In this document: in pieces, positions 12,540 to 20,653 of the stretch
How the letters are laid out: each line of letters begins with the position of its first letter
How positions within the stretch are numbered: position 1 is the first letter of the stretch
Source of the DNA: Sanghuangporus weigelae
Taxonomy: Eukaryota; Basidiomycota; Agaricomycetes; Hymenochaetales; Hymenochaetaceae
NCBI GenBank assembly: GCA_033182465.1
Contig: CP137330.1
Location: forward strand, 558,001-622,000
DNA length: 64,000 bases
Direction of reading: 5' to 3'
Program-made: the position numbers and the translations under genes
Notes under the pieces: generated by a model
What the model was told of the DNA's origin: nothing
The model's database searches: none
What the model saw: the letters and a program-made list of their open reading frames with translations, nothing else

Positions 12540-14260
12540 ATGTCCATCCTCAACGTCTCCGCGCCTTTGCAAATTCGTTCGGATGCTGAAACCATTGATC
12601 CGAGTGCCGTTCAGTTCTTCGTTTCAGAGTACACGACCGTCCAGTACTTCAATGTGGCTCTTGCGACGGTCTTAGTCTACCATTCCAGTACGTACTGTGC
12701 CAATTTGTCTTGTATCCGATACTAACTCTTATCTTATATTGTACAGTTATCACGTTGGATAAGGAGGTAACATCCCATAGGAATCCTGCTCTGAGCTACG
12801 AACCTGACAAGGCTGTTCTTCGTCCATTCTCAGATAAAGTATTTCTGGGTGAGTTGCATCAGTCAACTTCGACTATCATGATCTGATGAAAATGGGTAGC
12901 CGAACCCATGCAGTTCTGTCAGCATTGTCTACTTTGCTGTGAGTTATGTGTACATCTGGAGCTGGATAGCTTCTCATCCTAGCATAGAATCGTTACATCG
13001 GCCTACTCGCAGCTGTTTGCAACATAACTTGTGAACCATTGAGATATCCTATGCATCGTTCGTGTCTGAAAATGACATATTTTTCAGACTTCCTTTTTAC
13101 CGAGAGTGTTGCAAGGTGTGTACGCTCAATCCTCAGTATGAGTGTCATGATGACTGAAGCTGAGTGAACATTTGCCTAGTTGTACGTATTTGCTCCAAGA
13201 ATTTGCTTCTCGAATAACCTTATACTCTAGGTCTGTTTTCATACTGGACCGGAAATTCGGCCGGTGCGTAGATTATCCCAAGCATTGACTCCATGCTCAT
13301 CTACTCGCTAGATCTGGCCACTATTCTGCTGATTGACTGTAAGCAGGTGAAGTGGAGTTGATGTTGATGCAGTTGTTAACTTGCCAAAATACACAGATAT
13401 TCTTCTTATTCGAGTCTTAGCGCTCTGGCATCAAGGTAAGCACCTGTTTACGAGAAGCTATATCATCCGAGCATTTTGCAGATAAGAAATTGTCCATCGC
13501 CCTCAAGATCCTTCTTGGATTGGAAGCGGGTCTCGGTCTCGGTCTTCTCGTATATGGCACCTTGTTTGAAGGGCGTAAGTGCTTTGCTCGCTAAGTCTAT
13601 TTTTACTTAACTGGACATTCTTCAGACACTATCGGGAGTCTTGCGGAGGGAATGACAATTTGTGGGATAAACAGGAATCCTCCACGAACAATGACTATCA
13701 TCTCATGGTAATCATGATTAACTATATGAGGGTCTGCCCTGATGCTTTGTAGGCTGATCCCGATGACATACGGGTTGATTCTGCTGTGCCTCGCGCTCTA
13801 CAAGGCAACGGAGTACTGGAAGCTGTCATTCGGATGTAAGGGGTTTCACTTAGTTCGTGTTCTCATTCAGGACCAGGTGCTGTACTACGGCTTGTAAGTT
13901 GTTTGGATCACATTTGGTTATCTCGTATTTGACCGTCCAAAGTGTCATTTTCTGCTCAATTTGTAAAATTGTGCTTGAAAGCATCATAGGAGTCAGTCCT
14001 TTCGCTGCAAAGGTCCTGGATGCATCGGGAAATCCGACTCTTCTCTGCGTCCTCGGAGGTCAACTCTTGATCAATCTGAAAGAGGCCGGAGAAAGGGGCG
14101 TGAATGGCGGAACAAACTACACGCCGAGAAGTGTCAGTGACATCGACTTCGGCGAGGTATGTCTTCACGTTCTTGCTCTGAGATGGCTATGACTGACTGT
14201 GATATGCATCAGAACGGTGTGAACGACGAGCAAATCTCAGGTCAGGAAGGCTCAGTCTGA
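12540..14260 (+). CDS. DUF6533-type membrane protein, copy C (intact-looking)
   Basis: The gene is multi-exon. It begins MSILNVSAPLQIRSDAETID, then a first helix VALATVLVYHS and the DUF6533 hallmark VITLDKEVTSHR with continuous frame to RPFSDKVFL. Further exons give NRYIGLLAAVCNIT, DILLIRVLALWHQ, KKLSIALKILLGLEAGLGLG, MTYGLILLCLALYKATEYW, FHLVRVLIQDQVLYYGL, a last helix LLCVLGGQLLINLKEAGE and the cytoplasmic tail NGGTNYTPRSVSDIDFGE. Exons are bounded by gtaag/gtgag donors and cag/tag acceptors. It is the only one of three tandem copies without an obvious disabling change. The family is common and expanded in mushrooms; its function is unknown. Exon borders in the middle are approximate. Confidence 0.75.
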
Positions 14261-14350
14261 TGTGCAGAGATTGCGCTTCATTCATGTCGGCCGTGAAATA
14301 GTGTGAGCAAGCGAGTGGACATGACAATGCGGGCCACATTCGGGACCGGC

Positions 14351-14457
14351 TAGCTTGTTAAGGAAATTTTCTAACCAGGGCTGGAATTGAACCAGTGACC
14401 CCTGCTATTCCGGTGCAGTCTTGAGCTACCAGGCCTAGGTTCATTTTCAACATAGCT
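14351..14457 (-). mobile_element. 97-bp insertion with tRNA-like body, TAGCT target duplication
   Basis: Bases 14,356-14,452 are absent at the matching position of units 1 and 2 (unit 2 has an uninterrupted ggctagctgtctatgg). The insert begins TGTTAAGG and ends TTCAACA, and is flanked by TAGCT on both sides (14,351-14,355 and 14,453-14,457). On the minus strand it contains an A-box-like TGGTAGCTCAAG and a B-box GGTTCAATTCC that would sit in a tRNA T-arm (CTGG/CCAG stem). The acceptor stem is imperfect. Candidates are a short SINE or tRNA pseudogene, or a tiny solo-LTR-like element given its TG..CA ends and 5-bp duplication. Confidence 0.65.
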
Positions 14458-14699
14458 GACTATTATTGGTCGGGGTATTCGTTCTCGTCCAAAGTTTACG
14501 TGTTGCTTTATTCAAGTATACTATGTACAGTATTTATTGTGCGTTCGTCAGGTATTGAGGACTATGATTTATGATTCCAAGAGTCCTTGGCAACCGTGTT
14601 TTCGCAGTGATCTCACCCCCCGACTTGCAGTTTATACTCTTCTCAGCACCTCTCATACACTGATACAGGGACCGCTCTGTTTCTTTCGCCTTTCCTAAT

Positions 14700-14895
14700 G
14701 TTACGATGCACGTCTGAATATGAATAGTGTGTGTGACGCAGTTCTGTCTGTCCTCCATATAGACACTTACAAGATACTGTACATCGATCTTCATACTTGC
14801 AGCAGACACCTCGGATCAGGTGCGGAACCGTACCAGGAGAATCAGAACAAGTTCTTCAAGGGAAGATGAGAGAAACCGAAAGCGAGGGGATGGCT
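14700..14895 (+). pseudogene. Relic of the last SET exon of the EZH2-like gene (3)
   Basis: This is almost the same sequence as relic 1 (cttgcag, cagacacctcggat, ggaaccgtaccaggag, agttcttcaagg) and sits at the same place, between a DUF6533 gene and an EZH2-like gene. It shows that units 1 and 3 share the older rearrangement that left this tail behind. Confidence 0.65.
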
Positions 14896-15014
14896 GACAA
14901 TTGATATTGCGTAATACATTATAACATAAGCTAATAGACGCGGCGAATTGCGACCCGGGCACTTCTCAAAACTTCTACCTTTCTGAAAAGCTTGCTACCG
15001 TAAAAATCTGATAT

Positions 15015-17748
15015 ATGCCTGGAGAGGAGGATGAAGCTGTTACGTCTCTTATAACTTCCGTATATCACGATGTCTGGGATGAATTCAATGCCTGGGAGCG
15101 AGACTACTGTGCATCCGAAATCCATTCACTTCATCGCGACGCTACCAAGACAGACGCGTCAGGAGAGTATCTAGAATCAGAGCCCACTGACATCGTCAGT
15201 CCTCAGTCATTCTTCAGTAATGCCTCTGTTGGTCCGGACTCGCTTCACTGGGAATATCCGAGCGAGAAAGTCGAGCGTCGAGACGATGCGACGGCTTTGG
15301 TCGATTATAAAATGATTCACCTGAAAGCTCCCAAATTGAACCCGACTCCGTGCTATGAGTCTTGCTCTCCGATGTCGACGAGCGTTTTTGCTGGAGATGA
15401 CCCGGATGATATGCCATTCGTTCCTTTCCCGGGGAGCAATTTTGATTTTACTGGATATCGGAATCATCACGAGAGGTTTGCATGGGAGAACGCGCGCCTG
15501 GATCCTGATAGTATGTTCTTAGTTATGTAATATCATGCTCATATCTCACTTTTCTGTGTAGAGGAGACAATCATTCTCGAATCGATACGTCGGCTAAGTA
15601 ACTACCATGACATCCCTTTGGAACATATAAAGCGGGTTCTCTTGCCGAACGTCCCGATCAGCAAGCTTGGGCAAAGGTAAGCTAGTAGATCATAAATAAG
15701 CTTGATTTAGCGTCAATAGTTCACGATAGAGACCTCCTTCAATGGACATCCTTTGTAATTGGCCACGACGAAATTCCGGCGTCACCTTCTCTCCCTGAAC
15801 ATTGGGATACCAAAGCGCGCTTTGATGGCATAGTCAAGCACTTTTGCCCCAACCTGAATTGCATCGAGGCTTTCTGCCCCCTTCATGGTAAGCCTTATCT
15901 ATCCTCGTTTTAGAAATAAGTACCGAAGATAACGTTGATGATTTGTATCAGAGGAGGTTCCTCCTGTCGGGCCACCGAATTACGCTTCGGCTGGGGAAAA
16001 GTCAGTTACAGATTCGGGACCATGTGGATCACAGTGTTATCTTTCTGCCCCTCATACGTCCAACAAAACGGATGTGGGTGTCCTCAAGTCCATGGGTTGT
16101 AGCCTGTTTGATATGATTACCCTAGGAGGCGGAACCGGACGAAGCAATTCGGAGCACCATGACAACCATTCTTTCGGTCTGTCCGGATTTGACTGACTGT
16201 CAGTTGGCTGTCGCTTGCAGCAGATCGTGTCGAGAGGTGAATCGCGCCATCCAGGCTCTTAGAGATGGACATTGCTAATGCATCTATGTAAAGACGCATG
16301 CTATTCGACAAAAGCTGGACTTACCAGCACAAGGAGGAACTTCTTTAAAAAGAACCGATGATTCGGGCTGGGATGATCTCACCAATACCGTAATCAATAA
16401 ACGTACGTTCCTTTTCTTTCCTTTTCCTTGCCGTAAAAACTCTTCATTGAACGCTCATTGATCATATCTGCAGTCAACGACTTTACCTTGAGCTATGATC
16501 CGTGAGTCAAATACATAGCACGCCCTCATGGGAACTTTGGGGTGTTCGATGATGATTGACTGTGCATCAAGTGGTCTACCATGTTCCCACCCGGGTCCAT
16601 GCGACAAGGCGACGAACTGCACTTGCTATCGTAATAAGGCGCACTGCGAGAAAGGCTGTCGATGTTCATCACAATGTACGTCCCTCAGAGATTCTCATCT
16701 GAACAAAGCACAGAAAATGTACATGAATATCGTTTCTTCCCAGGTATTCGTCGATTCCGTGGGTGCAAGTGCAGGATATGGTCGAAGCAAAAGCAAGGGA
16801 TGAAGACATGCATGAGCAAGAGCTGTCCATGCCTTGCTTCGGGTAGGGAGTGCGATCCGGAGGTGTGTTTGTCCTGTAAAGAGGGGTGAGTCTGGACCTG
16901 ATAATTATATATATGCCTATTGTTGAGTGGTTCTAATGATATACATCATTGTAGAGGTGAGTTTCGATACTGTCTGCCGGTTGCTCTTCAGTACTGATGA
17001 TGAGATAGGAGGACGATGCTCGAATTCTCAGATTCAGCGTGGTGATTCCAAGGTTGATAACCCCTACTCCTTTCTTATGTACTCGATCACTGACGGTATC
17101 CGTAATGGTAGAGGACTATCGTCAAACAGAGCAAGTTCGGATTCGGACTTTTCTTAGACCAGGCTGTCCATGTAGGAGAGCTCATCCTCGGTACGCGATA
17201 GAAATCCTCTTTGGCACATTCACCGACTCTAATGGTCTCGCCAAGAATACACGGGAGAAGTCATCTACGAATCTACAGTCGATTCTCGAGCGTACGTACA
17301 TCATCGCATATTGCATATCCATATTCTTTGTTATAACTTAATTTATAGTTTCTTCAATGAATTCCGTGGACGAAACTACGTCTATAAGCTCAATAATACA
17401 CTCTCGATTGACGCTTCGAAACTGGGCAACGAGTCGAGGTTTATTAATCATGATAGGGAGAGGGTGAATTGTTGTGCGAAATGTAAGTGCGGGGAGGCCA
17501 CTGCACTTTACTTCATTCCCATTTTGTTCGCATTTCTTACGCTCAGATATGCGTTTATAGATATGCTTGTGAATGGCGTGCAGCGGATAGGCATCTACGC
17601 TGGTTAGTCCATCCGTCCACATTAAGCACCCGGAGGATCCTGAGCTGACATATAATGGATCTTCATGTATGTCTTTGCAGTAAAGCACCTAAAACCGGGT
17701 ACGGAGCTGTACCTGGACTATGGAAACGAGTTCTTCAAGGAGGGGTGA
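15015..17748 (+). CDS. EZH2/E(z)-like histone H3K27 methyltransferase, copy B
   Basis: This is the more complete of the two SET genes. It starts MPGEEDEAVTSLITSVYHD, and the frame is open through the first exon to RLDPD (15,512). Later exons carry the MCSS-like patch (HFCPNLNCIEAFCPLH, GPCGSQCY), a helical region (TMTTILSVCPDLTDCQLAV), the CXC domain (16,530-16,890: SGLPCSHPGPCDKATNC, CEKGCRCSSQC, CMSKSCPCLASGRECDP) and the SET domain (about 17,130-17,748: FGLFLDQAVHVGELIL, YTGEVIYES, ESRFINHDRERVNC, RIGIYA, ELYLDYG). The product should methylate histone H3 Lys27 in a PRC2-type nuclear complex. The NHS triad of typical SET domains is NHD and the following PN is replaced, so activity or substrate choice may differ. 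There are about ten small introns; borders are by eye. It is convergent with NF-YB. Confidence 0.85.
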
Positions 17749-18132
17749 GAGAACCCGAAGATTGGGACCGAGCTCGGGCATTGTCTCGTTAGTCCAAGGA
17801 CCTGGTCGTACAGAGTCCGCGTTATAGAGCTTACCACGAGCCATGTGCGCCGGAAAACAGCTTTCCCACCTCGAATAAGCTAAAGAGAGCGAAAGCTGAG
17901 GAACATGATTGAGATGTTTCTGCTCCCGATGATTCTTCCACCTTGAATGACGATGTTTTGTTGAATCATCGTTGACGACGGCACTTGTAACGGATTTTAC
18001 GCGCCGGGAGGTGGTCCCCTTTGATAATGTATAGATGCAGGAACTAGAAATACATACATACATACATACACACAACGTAGAGTGCTTGTCCTTTTGTCGA
18101 CTGTTGGTCTCTGGTCAGAACGAGTCAATAAG

Positions 18133-18769
18133 TTAATCTTCATCCATGTCTGCATGTCCGCCATCCCCAGCACGGTGCGCGGCGTTCGTCGTTTGGTGCT
18201 AGGAGAACAGCGAAGGCGAAGGCATGAGCCAACTTTCAGGACTCCTTTAAGTACCAAGCACTCACCTGTCTTAACTTGGCCAAATAAATTTTCAATGTTT
18301 CCGAATAATTATCAAAACCCAGACTCGCAAGGGCGTAGAGAACGTCTTCGCCTCCAACGGTCTTGCGTTTCTCCAACCCGCATTTCTCGGCTGCTTCGCT
18401 GGTGACGAAGCTGATGAACTCGCTGACGCATTCCTGGACGCATTCTTTGGCGTCTTTGGCGATTTTAGCTGTTGGGGGGACGGCGGACTTCATTATCCGA
18501 GCTACGTTAGCAATCTGCTTTGAAATGAGTTAAGCCAACAAGTAGACGGAAGGAAGGAGAACACGCACGGGAAGGTATCGATCCTGCTCTCGATACTCGC
18601 CGACCTCATGCTCGGTGATCTCAGGCGGCTCAGCGACGTCGCCAGTAGTATGTTCAGGTGGTTTCACGCCATCTGTTGATGGCCCCGGGGCGATTGGTTG
18701 AGGAGCGACGGGAGCGGAAGTAGTAGCGGCAGTTGTGGTGGTAGGAGAAGACGTGATTTCTGAAGACAT
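18133..18769 (-). CDS. HAP3: CCAAT-binding factor subunit NF-YB / HAP3
   Basis: The histone-fold subunit of the heterotrimeric CCAAT-binding complex (NF-YA/B/C; HAP2/3/5). Exon 1 encodes a Thr/Pro/Ala-rich N-terminus ending [11 protein letters not shown]. After an intron with cag acceptor the core continues [61 protein letters not shown] and [14 protein letters not shown], the near-invariant NF-YB core (both the DNA-contact [20 protein letters not shown] stretch and the NF-YC dimer helix). A last small exon adds [21 protein letters not shown] and the stop at 18,133. Two decayed copies lie at 6,930-7,440 and 10,880-11,260. It diverges from the gene at 18,994 over 224 bases. Confidence 0.93.
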
Positions 18770-18993
18770 TTTTTATTTTTTATTTTATGCGATGATTGAG
18801 TTGCGCTGGCCAATGGTATTTGCCTGTCGGGGTCGGGAAGGGAGTCTCGACGGGTCACGTTCCGTTCATCGTGTGGTGAGGCAGGAAAGCACGTGAATCT
18901 GATCCGCTTTAACGGTGTTTATTCAGTCTTTTTTCGTTCATTTGCACCATCCTTGGTTGAAGACGTTTGTACAATACCCAACGACGACGAGCA
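18770..18993. promoter_or_regulatory. Shared divergent promoter with a CCAAT box
   Basis: A 224-bp gap separates the start codons of NF-YB (-) and the hypothetical gene (+). It contains tggCCAATgg at 18,808-18,816, about 41 bases ahead of the NF-YB start, a candidate site for the CCAAT complex that NF-YB itself belongs to. A T-rich run (attttttattttttatttta) lies directly before the NF-YB ATG on the plus strand, meaning an A-rich leader on the mRNA. Confidence 0.5.
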
Positions 18994-20553
18994 ATGGACG
19001 ACTTTTCCTGGACGGACGGCGTTCGGGCAACAATTAGCACGTGTCTTCCATGCTTCTCCTCTCGTACACCCGACTCTGAGGCAGAACAAGAGCAAGAAAA
19101 CTCATCGACAAGGCGCGGTCAGCAGACTCGTTATGAAGAGCTTGAAGGCCTCTTGCGCAACGATCCAAGTGATACAGATGGAGGTGATGCAGAAACTATG
19201 TCGCTACACTCGAACTTAGGTTCAGCGGAGGGACGAAGAAAGACGAATAAGAGGAGGAAGAGCAGGAATCATGAATCCATTCGATTATTTGGATTTCATT
19301 TATTCGGAAGGCCTCCTATCCAGCTCTCTGATTCAGAAAATGATGATGAGGAAGTCGACAGCAGTCGTCGCCGTCGAGCCCGAAATCGACCTGGACACTT
19401 GACAATCGGTCAGCTTAGCTCGGCCCACTCGTCCTCCTCCGCCGATGCAGAAACATTCGGAGCATTCGACTCAGATGCCTCCCCGCTCGATCCTACTCTC
19501 ATCTCGCAGCTCTCTCCTCAGGACGCAGCAGCACGCGCTGCGCGCGCCGCAGCTGAGCACGAGGAGGACGAGGCGCGCAAGAGGCAGGAGCAGTTGGAGA
19601 AGGAGGAGAGGAGGCGGAAGAGAAGAGAGAGGAAGGAGATGCAGCGCAGGGCTGCGATGGGTATGAGTATGGATGGAGAGGAGTTTGAAGGCTTCCCCGG
19701 CAGTGGGTCAGTCCGTCCTCCCTTCAGCCCTCTCAGCCCAGGATCATTATCATCTATACCGACAAGTCCTCCCGAACCTGTGGAGGAGTTTGGTCCCTAC
19801 GTCGGTGCGCCTCCTCTCCCACCACTTGCAAGCGCAAATCCATCCAGAAGCAGACTCGGATTCGCTGCCGGGGACGATGGTGAAGGAGAGGATGAAGCTG
19901 ACTTTGGAGGAGAAGCGTACACGCGCAAGGCTCATTCGTCTTCTCGTGGCGGCCGAGGTTCTGATAGCTCGCGATCGCACTCGCAATCTCAATCACAGAC
20001 TTCGGCTTCACGCTCGAACGCTGATTCTTCTTCGCATTACTATTATCCATACCCTCAACAGCAACAGATGTACTTCTCGCAAAGCCAAGCCTCACCGCTC
20101 CCTTCTCCAAATAACCCTGCTTCTGGAGCAGGAGCGCCTGGTCCGTTCATCTTACAACAACAGAAGAAGAAACCCAAGTCGAAGTCGAAGTCAAAGCGCT
20201 CCTCGAATAGCGTGACAACTGGGACGACGACGACTTCTACAGGCTCTCGCTCGCCAACCTCCCAATCCACATCTCTCCCTTCACTCGACTCTCCAATTCC
20301 ACCTAACCTAAACGCTCCTAACGCAGATGCGCCTTCTGCGTCAGAACCAATCATCGTACAGCACGATGAAGAACCGCGGGCGACGCCTCAGCTACACTCC
20401 CAGATCATCTTCCCAGCAGATCCCACCAACGGGACTGGGAATGCTGGCGATCTCGATTCTAGATCCAAGTTCCCTACGGTTGGATTTGGTGGGAGGACGA
20501 CGAGCTCGGGGAGTTCGAGTGGCGTGTTGCTCGCTCGACGTGGCGATGATTGA
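18994..20553 (+). CDS. Hypothetical low-complexity protein
   Basis: A single open exon of 519 codons from ATG 18,994 (MDDFSWTDGVRATISTCLPC). The N-terminus has a Cys pair (CLPCF) that could be lipid-modified. A short conserved-looking block follows (IRLFGFHLFGRPPIQLSDSE). About residues 180-225 form a charged Arg/Glu helix (EEDEARKRQEQLEKEERRRK). The rest is Ser/Pro/Gln-rich disorder with Lys-Ser repeats (KKKPKSKSKSKRSS) and ends SSGVLLARRGDD. I do not recognise a catalytic domain. The W-x-x-G-V/R-x-x-I-x-x-C-L-P-C start resembles conserved basidiomycete proteins of unknown role. The start is chosen as the first ATG. Confidence 0.75.
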   Translation: MDDFSWTDGVRATISTCLPCFSSRTPDSEAEQEQENSSTRRGQQTRYEELEGLLRNDPSDTDGGDAETMSLHSNLGSAEGRRKTNKRRKSRNHESIRLFGFHLFGRPPIQLSDSENDDEEVDSSRRRRARNRPGHLTIGQLSSAHSSSSADAETFGAFDSDASPLDPTLISQLSPQDAAARAARAAAEHEEDEARKRQEQLEKEERRRKRRERKEMQRRAAMGMSMDGEEFEGFPGSGSVRPPFSPLSPGSLSSIPTSPPEPVEEFGPYVGAPPLPPLASANPSRSRLGFAAGDDGEGEDEADFGGEAYTRKAHSSSRGGRGSDSSRSHSQSQSQTSASRSNADSSSHYYYPYPQQQQMYFSQSQASPLPSPNNPASGAGAPGPFILQQQKKKPKSKSKSKRSSNSVTTGTTTTSTGSRSPTSQSTSLPSLDSPIPPNLNAPNADAPSASEPIIVQHDEEPRATPQLHSQIIFPADPTNGTGNAGDLDSRSKFPTVGFGGRTTSSGSSSGVLLARRGDD

Positions 20554-20591
20554 TTCACTTGTATGTCTTATTTTTTGGTTTCTAGTGGTAA

Positions 20592-20630
<39 letters not shown>

Positions 20631-20648
20631 AGTGCGGGATGCGGAGTG
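20592..20648 (+). repeat. Heptanucleotide repeat GCGGGAT/GCGGAGT, about 8 units
   Basis: Five GCGGGAT units are followed by alternating GCGGAGT and GCGGGAT units, starting about 40 bases after the stop codon of the gene at 18,994-20,553. It lies in the probable 3' untranslated region and is G-rich on the coding strand. Confidence 0.9.
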
Positions 20649-20653
20649 CCAAG

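Noticed and set aside
1-18800. Horizontal transfer of the duplicated cluster
   Set aside because: Intron style, codon feel and gene families match the surrounding host genes; local duplication explains it.
19673-20215. 180-codon frame inside the gene at 18,994-20,553
   Set aside because: It is overlapped completely by the longer frame, which has better codon and domain sense.
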